From positions 124,001-188,000 of the forward strand of contig NZ_CAAHFN010000120.1 of the NCBI RefSeq assembly GCF_900961225.1: a stretch of 64,000 nucleotides of DNA, read 5' to 3'. Position 1 is the stretch's first letter. The number at the start of each line of letters is the position of its first letter. The notes below the pieces were generated by a model. The model made no database searches, was not told where the DNA came from, and worked only from the letters and a program-made list of their open reading frames with translations. This document shows, piece after piece, positions 46,279 to 54,958 of the stretch. Origin of the DNA: Modicisalibacter radicis. GTDB lineage: Bacteria > Pseudomonadota > Gammaproteobacteria > Pseudomonadales > Halomonadaceae. The position numbers and the translations under genes were made by a program.

Positions 46279-49200
46279 TTACAGCATCAGTCCCTCGGCG
46301 CCGTTGACGTTGCCGCCCACCAGCTCGATCGCCATGTCGGTGATGCCGTCGCCGTTGACGTCGGCCTGCAGGGTCTCGCCTTCCAGACGCAGTTCGCCAC
46401 CCGCGCCGGTGAAGCCCAGGTCGCCGCGCCAGGCGAAGGCCTGGTCGCCGTCGAGCGCCAGGTTGGCGTCGATCGCCGACAGGTCGATGACGTCGCCTTC
46501 GGCAAGATCGAAGTCGATGACCCGGTCGGCATCGTGCGGGCCGGACTCGAAGGTCGAGCGGAACACGAAGCTGTCGGCGCCGTCGCCGCCCTCAAGCGTG
46601 TCCTGGCCTTCGCCACCGATCAGCCGGTCGGCGCCGTCCCCGCCCGAGAGACTGTCGTCGCCGTCGAAAGCGAACAGCAGGTCGTCGTCGGCACCGCCGG
46701 CCAGGGTCATGTCTTCGGGCGCCATTCCGTCGCCGGCGTCGACCCGACCCTCGACACGCACATTGTCCAGCAATGTCCGGTCGGCATCGTAGCTCTTGTA
46801 GGAAAAGCGCCATGCCTCGCCAGGCTTCAGGCTGACCGGCTCGTCGTCGCTGACCCGATAATGCCCTTGACCGTCGCTTTCGAGTACTTGCCCGTTCCAC
46901 AGCGTGTCCAGCCCGCTGGGCAGGTCGAAGGCCAGCGCCACGTCCTCGATCAGCGCCTCGGAGGTATTGGTGACGAAGACTTCGGCCACGTAGCCGGAGT
47001 CCCAGGTGCTCATGAAGTTGCTGGTAACCGTGGTCAGTGCATCCGCCGAGGGTGCGCTGCCGGCCTGCAACGCGGAGCGATCCACGTCCAGGGCGTGTCC
47101 GTTCAGGGTCAGGGCCTCGGGCAGGATCGTTTCGGGCGCGTAGGCCTTGAACGAGAAGCTAAGGGTGTCGCCGGGGTCCAGCGTTTCATGGGCGCCGGTA
47201 TAGGCGACGGTATAGCGACCCTCCTCGGCGGTCAGCAGCGAGGCGTTGTAGAGCGTGGTCAGGTCGGCATCCAGGTCGAAGGCGATCTCGGGGTTATCGA
47301 TCGCCGTCTCGGATGTGTTGGTGATGGTGACCCGCATCACGTAACCGCTCGACCAGCGGTTGGCGGTTTCCAGTTCCAGCGAGAAGGTCGGCGACGGGGA
47401 CTCGTCCGGTGCCTGCGGTTCGCTCGGTTCAATCGCTTCCGGGGTTTCCGGCGTCGGTATGACGGAGGGGGCCTCGTCGACCGGGGGCGTGCTGGGCTGC
47501 GGCTCCTGGGCCGGGGAGTCGTTGGCCAGGATCTCCTCGACGCTGGGAATCGTCACGGCCTCGCCCTGACTGACGTGGCCGCTGCGCAGGTCGAGGGTGA
47601 TGCCGTCGGCGAAGCGTGCCTGCTCGATGTCGATCAGGGTATCGTCGTCGCCGGGGCCGTCGAATGACCAGCTGCCGTCGTCGTCATGACGGATCTCGTA
47701 GTCGCCGAAGGCATGGTCGAACAGCGCGGTATCGAAGCCCGCGCCGCCATCGAGAATGTCATTGCCCCAGCCGTCGCCGCCACGCAGGATGTCGTCGCCG
47801 GCACCGCCGGTCAGGCGGTCGTGGCCCAGCCCGCCATCCAGGTAGACGCCGTCGTCGCTGCCCTGGATGACGTCGTCGCGCCGCGAGCCGACCAGGTAGT
47901 CGAAGGTGACCTGGTTGGTTGTCATGTCGGTGATCGCACCGAAGCTTTCGCCCCCCTGATTGACCCATAGCGAGGTGGACATGCCGTCGTTCCCGGCGGT
48001 GCGGATCGACTGGCCGACGTGCACGGTGTTGCCGTGGTCCTGGCCACCGTGGAAGTTGATGTCGCGGTCGGTGGCGGTGATCTCGATCTCGTTGCCCACC
48101 GAGGAGCGCCAGGAAGCGAACAGCACGCTATGGCGCATGCCGGAGTCTTCCAGATTGGTCAGCACGCCGTCGTAGCTTTCGCGCAGTTCATAGGCGTAGC
48201 CGATGCCGCCGCTGCCCTTGTTGAAACTGCCGTGGGCGGCCAGCGAATCGGCGTGCAGGTCCAGCGCCAGGGCGAACTCGAACGCGGTCCCCGGGCCGTT
48301 GATGACCTGGATGTCGCTGAGCTCGCTGCCCACGGTGCCATTGAGCTTGATCGCCTGGTAGTCCTTGAACTGCGACAACGTATTGGAGAACTTGCCGGGA
48401 TCCGGTTCGCCGAGTTCGTAACCGACGCTGAAGCCCGACAGGGTCACGTTCTCCAGTGCATCGAACTGCTCTATCTTGGCTTCGCCGCCCGCGAAGTCGA
48501 AATGCGCACCGCGGTCCAGGGTGACCGTATCGCCATCGACGGCAACGATCTTGGCCATGCTGGTGCGCAGCGGGGCATTGCTCTTCTGCCAGGAGCTGTC
48601 GCCGATCGCATCGAAGTAGGCCTGGTCGTTGTCCTGCCAGATGCGCACGGTGTCGCCCACCGCGAGGCCATGCCCGTCGGCCAGGGTCAGCGTATCGCTG
48701 CCCTCGGCGACGTCGGCCTGCAGCTTGCCGGCATAATGGGTCGCGGCGCTCTCCACCAGAAAGCCAGTGTCGCTGTCGTTGGCCAGTGCTTCGTCGGTGA
48801 AGGTGATGCGTGTCTCGCCGGAACCGGCGCCGACCAGCGCGATGTCGGAGCGTTCGATGGCGATCGAGTCGTCGAAGCGGTAGTCGCCGGCCGCCAGGTG
48901 AATGATCGCGCCTTCGGGGGCGCCGTCGATCAATGTCTGCAGCGCCTGGGCGCTGATACCGCTGTCGACGCTGACGCTGTTGCCGACGAAGTCATAGTCG
49001 TCCGGCATGGCGACGGGGCTATCGGGCGTCGCGTCCGCGTCCGGAGTCTCGATGCCCGGCGCCGGGGGGGTGGTGACGTCACCCGTGGCGAGTGACTCGC
49101 CGTTGAGCGTGAAGTTGGCGGGTTGCTCGTTACCCTCGGTGGCCACCTTGAACTTGAAGCGAACGGTTTCCCCGGGGGCGATGTCGCTGTCGTTGCCGCT

Positions 49201-49392
49201 TTCGCCGACGACATAGCGATCCCCCGCATGAGAAACGATCGAAGCGCTCCAGATGTCGGTGATCGTGCCGGGCAGGTCGAAACCGAACTGATAGTCGGCG
49301 ATAGGATCGCTGCCCGAGTTGGTGATGAACACCTCGTAGACGGCGCCGCCGTTCCATTCGCTGCTGAGTTTGAAGTCGATCGATGCGCGCAT
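46279..49392 (-). CDS. Large RTX protein with beta-helix and three CBM2-like modules
   Basis: This 1037-residue, acidic, Gly/Asp-rich protein has no N-terminal signal peptide. In order: a CBM2-like module (about 1-105; EWNGGAVYEVFITNSGSDP), a right-handed beta-helix (about 145-500; ALQTLIDGAPEGAIIHLAAG and later repeats), a first RTX block (about 500-555; DRLTGGAGDDILRGGDG), a Pro/Glu-rich linker (about 615-670), two more CBM2-like modules (about 665-770 and 785-885), a second RTX block (about 894-945; DSLSGGDGADRLIGGEGQD) and a serralysin-type C-terminal export region. RTX repeats bind calcium and mark type I secretion substrates. The beta-helix resembles polysaccharide lyases or C5-epimerases such as AlgE, so a polysaccharide-modifying role is inferred. 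No secretion genes are adjacent. Confidence 0.82.
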   Translation of the reverse strand: MRASIDFKLSSEWNGGAVYEVFITNSGSDPIADYQFGFDLPGTITDIWSASIVSHAGDRYVVGESGNDSDIAPGETVRFKFKVATEGNEQPANFTLNGESLATGDVTTPPAPGIETPDADATPDSPVAMPDDYDFVGNSVSVDSGISAQALQTLIDGAPEGAIIHLAAGDYRFDDSIAIERSDIALVGAGSGETRITFTDEALANDSDTGFLVESAATHYAGKLQADVAEGSDTLTLADGHGLAVGDTVRIWQDNDQAYFDAIGDSSWQKSNAPLRTSMAKIVAVDGDTVTLDRGAHFDFAGGEAKIEQFDALENVTLSGFSVGYELGEPDPGKFSNTLSQFKDYQAIKLNGTVGSELSDIQVINGPGTAFEFALALDLHADSLAAHGSFNKGSGGIGYAYELRESYDGVLTNLEDSGMRHSVLFASWRSSVGNEIEITATDRDINFHGGQDHGNTVHVGQSIRTAGNDGMSTSLWVNQGGESFGAITDMTTNQVTFDYLVGSRRDDVIQGSDDGVYLDGGLGHDRLTGGAGDDILRGGDGWGNDILDGGAGFDTALFDHAFGDYEIRHDDDGSWSFDGPGDDDTLIDIEQARFADGITLDLRSGHVSQGEAVTIPSVEEILANDSPAQEPQPSTPPVDEAPSVIPTPETPEAIEPSEPQAPDESPSPTFSLELETANRWSSGYVMRVTITNTSETAIDNPEIAFDLDADLTTLYNASLLTAEEGRYTVAYTGAHETLDPGDTLSFSFKAYAPETILPEALTLNGHALDVDRSALQAGSAPSADALTTVTSNFMSTWDSGYVAEVFVTNTSEALIEDVALAFDLPSGLDTLWNGQVLESDGQGHYRVSDDEPVSLKPGEAWRFSYKSYDADRTLLDNVRVEGRVDAGDGMAPEDMTLAGGADDDLLFAFDGDDSLSGGDGADRLIGGEGQDTLEGGDGADSFVFRSTFESGPHDADRVIDFDLAEGDVIDLSAIDANLALDGDQAFAWRGDLGFTGAGGELRLEGETLQADVNGDGITDMAIELVGGNVNGAEGLML

Positions 49393-49784
49393 GGGGTCAC
49401 CTGCTCTGAATGAATGTCTCGAGCGCCGGGCATCGTTGCAAGACGCAACCGGCGGCGATGGTCGTGGCTAGCGAGAGGCACTGTCGCGGTTGGCTGAGAA
49501 AGGCCAGAAAGATGCTGCGACAGGGGCAATCCTTCGCCCGGAAGACATCCATGAGTCAGGTCATCTAGCGACCGAACAGGTTATCGGCTTGTATGAGTGC
49601 GTCCTTAGTGATGAAAAGCGCATGTTTCATGCGTCATTTCTGGCCCGTGACGTCCCGGGCCGATGACCGGGCAGGTACGCAGGCGATGCATGGCGTGAGG
49701 GAAAGCGAGATGACGCGCGCAGTGCTCCGCCAGGCCGCTGAGGGGCCTGCCGTGACCGGGTAGAGGGGGCTTGCGGTCACGCGA
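49393..49784. other. Intergenic region between the RTX gene and fhuB
   Basis: This 392-nt gap has no supported gene. It should contain the RTX gene promoter near 49393-49450. Small inverted repeats are seen: CGCATG-TTT-CATGCG (49619-49633), a CAGGCC/GGCCTG stem (about 49732-49749) and CGTGACC/GGTCACG (about 49751-49782) just past the fhuB stop. None has a T-run, so they are weak terminator candidates only. Confidence 0.5.
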
Positions 49785-51788
49785 CTAGAGCCGGCGCAGG
49801 CCCCACATGAAGTAGGCGCCGCCGAGCAGGGTGGCGACCAGTCCGGCGGGGATCTCCTGGGGGAACAGCAACTGGCGGCCCACCCAGTCGGCGAGGACCA
49901 TCAGCAGCGCGCCGATCAGGGTGGCGCCGAGCAGGTGATCGCGGGCGCGCTTGAAGCCCATCAGTCGCGCCATGTGCGGGGCCAGCAGGCCGACGAAGGA
50001 GAGCGGGCCGACCACCAGGGTGGCGCAGGCGGTGAGCAGTGCCACCAACCCCAGCAGCAACAGCCGGGCGCGGGCGACGTCGACGCCCAGCGCCTGGGCG
50101 GTGGGCGCGCCGAGCGGCAGCAGGTCGAGCCAGCGGGCGAACGGCGTGGCGACGATCGCCAGCACCACCGCCAGGCCCAGCACGATGATCGCCACGGGGG
50201 CGTCGAGGTAGTAGGTCGAACCGGACATCCAGGCGATGATCTGCTGGCCGCGCGGGTCGCCGCCGGCGAGGATGAAGCTGCGCACGGCGTCGAACAGGGC
50301 GGTGATCGCCACCCCGGTGAGCAGCAGCTGCTCGGGCTGGAAGCCGTTGCGGCGATTGAGCGCGACCAGAACGGCCAGCGTGACCAGTGCCGACAGTGTG
50401 CCCACGCCGATCAGCCCCGGGTAGCCGATGCCGGGGACCAGCAGCAGGGCGATGACCAGGCCGATCGCCGTGCCGCCGCTGATGCCCAGCACTTCCGGGC
50501 TGGCCATGGGATTGCCGGTGACCCGCTGGATCAGCGTGCCGGCGAGCGCCAGCAGCACGCCCGCGGCGCCGGCGGCGAGCAGCCGTGGCCAGCGCCATGG
50601 CAATGTCGACCAGTCGCCGCTGACCAGCGGCGACTGCCAGCCATCGGCGCCCTGGCCGACCAGCAGGCTCAGCCCGGTGGCCAGCACCAGCGCCGCGGCG
50701 AGCACACCGGCCAGCCAGCCAGTGGTGCCGCGGGCCCGAGGCGTTTCGCCGACATCGACCCGGGGGTGCTGGCCGCCCAGATGCAGGCGGCGGATCAGCC
50801 ACAGCAGCAACGGCGCGCCCAGCGCCGCGGTGGTGGCGCCGGTGGGAATCAGTGTCGGCAGCTTGCCGGAGAAGCGCTGCAGCAGCAGATCGGTGGCGGT
50901 CAGCAGCAGCGCCCCGAGCAGCGTCGCCCAGAGCAGTCTCGCACCCAGCCGCCGCGCGCCCAGCAGCCGGGCGATGGCCGGTGCGGCCAGGCCGATGAAG
51001 CCGACCACCCCGACCACGCTGACCACGCAGGCGGTGATGAAGACCGCCAGGCTCAGGCTGACCAGGCGCATCTGCTTGAGCGAGACGCCCAGGCTGCGTG
51101 CGTTGGCGTCGTCGAGCTCGAGAATCGTCAATGGCTTGATGAGTGCCAGTGCCAGCAGGGCGGCGACCGTCAGCCGCGGCAGCAGGTAAGCCACGCCGTC
51201 CCAGTTGTTCTGCGCCAGCGAGCCGGCCCCCCAGATCATCAGGCCCTTGAGCGCCTCCTGGTTGAACAGCAGCAGTACCACGCTCAGCGCGCCGAAGTAG
51301 AGATTGACCACCAGCCCGGCGAGTATCACCACCATCGGCGTCAGGCCGCGTCGCCAGGCCAGCGCGAAGACCAGCCCCATGGCCAGCCCGCCGCCGACCA
51401 GCGCGACCCACTCGCGACCCAGCACCAGCAGCCCCGGGGCGAACAGCGTCGCCAGCAGCAGTGCCAGGTTGGCGCCGCTGGCGACCCCCAGGGTAGTGGG
51501 CGCGGCCAATGGGTTGCGCAGCACCTGCTGCATCAGTACCCCGGCCAGCGCCAGCCCGCCACCGGCCAGCAGGGCGATTCCCAGCCGCGGCCAGAAGCTG
51601 TAATGCGCGACCCATTGGCCGATCCGAGCCTCGCGGGGGGCGAACAGGCCCTGCAGGGCATCATTCAGGCCCATCTGGGCATCCACCGTCAGCCACGCCA
51701 GCGCCAAAGTCAGCACGGCGAAGGCGGCGCAGGCGCGGCCCGGGGTCAGCCAGCGGCGCCGTGCGACGTGAGCGGTGGTCGCGGTCAT
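49785..51788 (-). CDS. fhuB: Iron(III)-siderophore ABC permease, fused FhuB type
   Basis: The 667-residue protein contains two tandem FecCD permease halves, each with about ten membrane segments. The first half has LALAGVLMQQVLRNPLAAPT and GVVGFIGLAAPAIARLLGAR; the second has LALAGTLIQRVTGNPMASPE and GPLSFVGLLAPHMARLMGFK. Such a double-length permease is characteristic of FhuB, which imports ferric hydroxamates. Its ATG overlaps the stop of the binding-protein gene by 4 nt. No FhuC-type ATPase gene is found in the window. Confidence 0.92.
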   Translation of the reverse strand: MTATTAHVARRRWLTPGRACAAFAVLTLALAWLTVDAQMGLNDALQGLFAPREARIGQWVAHYSFWPRLGIALLAGGGLALAGVLMQQVLRNPLAAPTTLGVASGANLALLLATLFAPGLLVLGREWVALVGGGLAMGLVFALAWRRGLTPMVVILAGLVVNLYFGALSVVLLLFNQEALKGLMIWGAGSLAQNNWDGVAYLLPRLTVAALLALALIKPLTILELDDANARSLGVSLKQMRLVSLSLAVFITACVVSVVGVVGFIGLAAPAIARLLGARRLGARLLWATLLGALLLTATDLLLQRFSGKLPTLIPTGATTAALGAPLLLWLIRRLHLGGQHPRVDVGETPRARGTTGWLAGVLAAALVLATGLSLLVGQGADGWQSPLVSGDWSTLPWRWPRLLAAGAAGVLLALAGTLIQRVTGNPMASPEVLGISGGTAIGLVIALLLVPGIGYPGLIGVGTLSALVTLAVLVALNRRNGFQPEQLLLTGVAITALFDAVRSFILAGGDPRGQQIIAWMSGSTYYLDAPVAIIVLGLAVVLAIVATPFARWLDLLPLGAPTAQALGVDVARARLLLLGLVALLTACATLVVGPLSFVGLLAPHMARLMGFKRARDHLLGATLIGALLMVLADWVGRQLLFPQEIPAGLVATLLGGAYFMWGLRRL

Positions 51789-52822
51789 GGCGTATCGTCC
51801 TCTTCACCCTGCTCGGCCGCACGCAGCGCGTCGGCCAGCTGCTCGGCGAAGCGCTGCGCCGAGAGCAGCCCGCCGAAGCTCCATACCGGCGGCAGGGTCA
51901 CGACCCGGTCGTTGCGGACCGGCTCGAGATGGCGCCATAGCCCGTTGTCGGCCAGTGCCGCTTCGACGCCGACCGGCAGCGGCTCGACCACCACCAGGCG
52001 CGCGTCGATGCCCGCCAGCGCTTCCAGGCCGACCAGCGAGAAACCCCAGCTGTTGGTGGTGCCGGTCCAGGCGTTGTCGAGCCCCAGCCGCTCGAGCACC
52101 GCCTGGTAGAGGGAGTGCTCGCCGAAGATGCGCACGTGGCGTTCATCCATGAACTGGACCATCAGCAGCGGCCGCTCGATCGGTGGCAGCGTGTCGGCCA
52201 ACGCGTCGATGTGCGTCTGGGTGTCGTCGATCAGCCGCTCGGCGGCACGGGGGCGCCCCGCGAGTTCGGCGATCTCGCGGGTCGCGGCCAGCAGGTTGGG
52301 CCATAGCGGGCCCTCGCGATTGTAGAGACTTACCGTCGATACCGGCGCGATCCTCGACAGGCGCGATTCCAGCGAGGCGAACATCGGCGAGATCAGGATG
52401 CGCTCGGGGGCCAGGTCGGCGAGCAGTTCGAGATTGGGCTGGGCGCGCAGCCCCAGGTCGGCCACCGGGCCGGGCAGCTCGGGGGCGCCGACCCAGTCGC
52501 GGTAGGCGTCGGTCTGGGCGACGCCCAGCGGCGTCACGCCGAGTCCCAGCAGGGTTTCGGCGATGGTCCAGTCGATGGTCACCAGGCGTGGCGGGGTGCC
52601 GCCCAGCGGGGTGCCGCCCAGCGGGGTGCCGCCCAGCGGAATGCCGCCCAGCGGAATGCCGCCCAGCGGAGTGCCGCCCAAAGCCTCGGCGATTGCCGGC
52701 CGCGCCAGCAGCGACAGGCTGAACAGGACCAGCAGCAATACTGCGGCGCGCGATGAAAGGGGACGGGTCAGTCGGGCTGATGACACTCGGGTTCCACGGC
52801 CGGTTCGAAGGTCGGGGCTCAA
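51785..52822 (-). CDS. Iron-siderophore substrate-binding protein, FhuD-like, with N-terminal LGG(T/I)P repeats
   Basis: The 345-residue protein has a hydrophobic signal peptide (AAVLLLVLFSLSLLARPAIA) followed at once by six tandem LGG(T/I)P pentapeptides, then a class III binding-protein fold (RLVTIDWTIAETLLGLGVTP; WGFSLVGLEALAGIDARLVV). The repeats come from a 15-bp DNA repeat and are not part of the normal fold. The rest resembles FhuD, which binds ferric hydroxamates and delivers them to FhuB; the translational overlap with fhuB supports this. The exact start is uncertain; a GTG 12 codons inside is possible. Confidence 0.88.
   Translation of the reverse strand: MSPDLRTGRGTRVSSARLTRPLSSRAAVLLLVLFSLSLLARPAIAEALGGTPLGGIPLGGIPLGGTPLGGTPLGGTPPRLVTIDWTIAETLLGLGVTPLGVAQTDAYRDWVGAPELPGPVADLGLRAQPNLELLADLAPERILISPMFASLESRLSRIAPVSTVSLYNREGPLWPNLLAATREIAELAGRPRAAERLIDDTQTHIDALADTLPPIERPLLMVQFMDERHVRIFGEHSLYQAVLERLGLDNAWTGTTNSWGFSLVGLEALAGIDARLVVVEPLPVGVEAALADNGLWRHLEPVRNDRVVTLPPVWSFGGLLSAQRFAEQLADALRAAEQGEEDDTP
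52591..52680. repeat. 15-bp tandem repeat x 6 within the FhuD-like gene
   Basis: Six contiguous 15-bp units on the plus strand: three identical GCGGGGTGCCGCCCA, two identical GCGGAATGCCGCCCA, and one GCGGAGTGCCGCCCA. They encode LGGTP or LGGIP. Copy-number change would keep the reading frame. Confidence 0.97.
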
Positions 52823-52889
52823 TGCAGCACGGCGATCGGGTGGCCGCCGCCGGGGCGGGCCAGTACCCCGGGTCGCTGAGGGTATATCG

Positions 52890-52911
52890 AATACGAATTG
52901 TTATCAATGTT
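52890..52911. promoter_or_regulatory. Candidate Fur box upstream of the FhuD-like gene
   Basis: On the minus strand GAACATTGATAACAATTCGTAT resembles the Fur consensus (TGATAA-C-AATT core). It sits about 70 nt before the FhuD-like start in GC-rich surroundings. Confidence 0.5.
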
Positions 52912-52948
52912 CGCCGGCGTACACGGCGGACGCCGCCGTGTACGCACG

Positions 52949-54730
52949 TTACGCATGAAGGCCCAGGTGCAACGGCTGGTCGAGTGCGTCGTCGTCGGCG
53001 ACCAGCGGGTTGATGAGCGGGCGGTAGTGGCCGCCCGGCGTGGCTCCGCCGGTGCTTTCCAGGCGGCCGAAGAGGTTGTTCTCGACCTCGAGGGTCGCGG
53101 CGCCGAGCACATGCTCGAGGCAATCGGTGTCGCCGCTCAGGCGCAGGCGCAGGGCATCGAGGTGATCGCGCAGGTCGGCGAGCAGCAGGGACTCCTCGAC
53201 AAGGCGATCGGCGGCCAGTGCGCCGGTCACCGCAAGGGTCGCGTCGACCAGCAGATGGCCGGGGAAACGGCGGCGCACGGTTTCCCGGTCCCAGAGACAC
53301 TCGGGGGGCGCATCGATCCGCTCGAAATGCCGGGCGAGAAAGTGCGGGGTGACGCCTCGGCCCCGGCCGTCGCGGTAGTACATGCCCACCGGCCAGCCGC
53401 CGTCGAGGCGCAGGACGATGCTCAGCCGGTCGGCGAGCAGGACGACGCCATCCTCCACCAGCAGGCCGAACAGCGGTGTGAGCACTTGCTCGCAGTAGGC
53501 GGCAAACCAGCCCCGGGCGGTCGCGGCGAGCGTCTCGCCGTGATGGCTGGCGATCTCCACCAGGCGTGCGCCGAGCAGGCTGAGGCCGGCCTGGTCGACA
53601 GGCTGCTGGACGAGCGCGGCGAGGACCGGCATCTCGCTATCCGCGGCATCGACCAGCGGGTTCTCGCGGAGCACCGCCAGGCTTTCCGGGTCGGTGTCGC
53701 CGCAGGCGTCGCGCCAGCCCAGCCAGGCGGGCTCCTGCATGACCGCGAAACCCGGGAAGCGTCGGGCGATGTCGAGCTCGCCCAGCCAGGCGTCGAACTG
53801 CAGGCCGCGGGCCGCGTCCCCCTCGCTGGGCAGATGCGGGGACCGGCGCGACGACAGCGCCCCCTTGACCATCCACGGCGCGCCGGTGGCGTAGAGCACG
53901 TGGGGCGAGGAGGTGGGGTGCCACTCGGCCTCGCTCTCGCCCAGCCACACCAGCCGGCAGTCGTCCTCCATGGCGCGCACGCAGGGTTGCCGACGCAGGT
54001 GCCTGGCCTGCCAGGGGTGCATGGGCAGCGGGGTGAACCCGGCGGGCAGGTCGCCGGCCAGCGCCTCGGGCAACAGCGCGCGGGCCAGTTCCCCGGCGGC
54101 GCGCGGGCGGCTGGACGCCGACGCCAGCGCGCGCGGCGCCACCGCCCACCAGGCCAGCGTCACCCGGGCGCCCTGCCCGGTGCCCTGGCACCGTGGCGGC
54201 TCGACATCGGACGGTACGCCGGTTCCGGATGTCGGATGGAAGGCCTGGTCGGCCAGCAGGCCCTGCTCGGCCTCGACAAAGGTGAGCGGGCCGAACTGGA
54301 GATGGGCGAGATCGTCACGCTCGGCGAGGCTGTCCAGGATCCGGGCATGGCTTTCGAGCATCCATTGACGCAGCGTCTCGCGCCGGCCGGCGACGCAAGG
54401 GGCGAGCAGCGCGGGGCTTTCCAGCACGCGCTCGAGCAGCGTGGCGAAATCCAGCGGTCGTGGCGCGGCACCGTCGCGGGCACAGAAATAGGCGGGCCAC
54501 AGGAAGCGACACTCACCGCTGGCGCTGATGTGGCGCAAGCGCAGCCAGAGTACGCCCGCCGACACCGGCAGCCGGATGACCGGCCCGCCGGGACTCTGCA
54601 GGTGCTGCCAGCGCCGGGTCTCGCGCAGCAGAGCGTTGCACAGGCAACTGGCCGGCAGGTCGTTGGCGGCATCGGTGTGCCAGCCGGCGATGGTACTCGG
54701 GACGATGGCTGCAAATCGTGGATGAATCAT
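52949..54730 (-). CDS. IucA/IucC-family siderophore synthetase (NIS type)
   Basis: The 593-residue protein starts MIHPRFAAIVPSTIAGWHTD, with AGGAG 7 nt upstream; the longer frame upstream lacks homology. IucA/IucC enzymes condense carboxylates with amines or alcohols through acyl adenylates, independently of NRPS machinery. Family features are TPLPMHPWQARHLRRQPCV (the HPWQ motif), PTSSPHVLYATGAPWMVKGA (substrate/ATP site), and the C-terminal FhuF-like part (LTPLFGLLVEDGVVLLADRL). It lies between the FhuD-like gene and the EntD-like PPTase on the minus strand, in a locus otherwise built around an NRPS, which is unusual. Some active-site residues diverge from typical sequences, so a non-catalytic or altered role cannot be excluded. 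Confidence 0.88.
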   Translation of the reverse strand: MIHPRFAAIVPSTIAGWHTDAANDLPASCLCNALLRETRRWQHLQSPGGPVIRLPVSAGVLWLRLRHISASGECRFLWPAYFCARDGAAPRPLDFATLLERVLESPALLAPCVAGRRETLRQWMLESHARILDSLAERDDLAHLQFGPLTFVEAEQGLLADQAFHPTSGTGVPSDVEPPRCQGTGQGARVTLAWWAVAPRALASASSRPRAAGELARALLPEALAGDLPAGFTPLPMHPWQARHLRRQPCVRAMEDDCRLVWLGESEAEWHPTSSPHVLYATGAPWMVKGALSSRRSPHLPSEGDAARGLQFDAWLGELDIARRFPGFAVMQEPAWLGWRDACGDTDPESLAVLRENPLVDAADSEMPVLAALVQQPVDQAGLSLLGARLVEIASHHGETLAATARGWFAAYCEQVLTPLFGLLVEDGVVLLADRLSIVLRLDGGWPVGMYYRDGRGRGVTPHFLARHFERIDAPPECLWDRETVRRRFPGHLLVDATLAVTGALAADRLVEESLLLADLRDHLDALRLRLSGDTDCLEHVLGAATLEVENNLFGRLESTGGATPGGHYRPLINPLVADDDALDQPLHLGLHA

Positions 54731-54835
54731 CGCGGGCTCCTGAGAGGGCGTCCAGTCGCTTCGCGCAGGCAACGGGAATATGTGGATGCCGAGTCCAGTT
54801 TCTTGGGGTGGCAACGGCGGCAGCATAGGATCGTT

Positions 54836-54880
54836 GCTAATATTTATCAAATACTAATAAGAACTATTTTTATTAAAGGC
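54836..54880. promoter_or_regulatory. AT-rich Fur-type control region upstream of the IucA/IucC gene
   Basis: A 45-bp strongly AT-rich stretch in GC-rich DNA. On the minus strand it contains TATTTGATAAATATTAG and TTCTTATTAG, both resembling degenerate, overlapping Fur half-sites. It lies about 110-150 nt before the synthetase start. Confidence 0.45.
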
Positions 54881-54958
54881 GATGGTCAAGGAGCGCGATG
54901 CTCTGAAATATCATTGGTGGCCTAATTGGCGGAGGCAGGTCCGAGCTGGGGCGCCGAA

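Noticed and set aside
49935..52109. A 724-codon plus-strand frame opposite fhuB and the FhuD-like gene
   Set aside because: It is rich in Gln, Arg, His and Ala without any domain pattern and is antisense to a clear permease; it is a codon-bias shadow.
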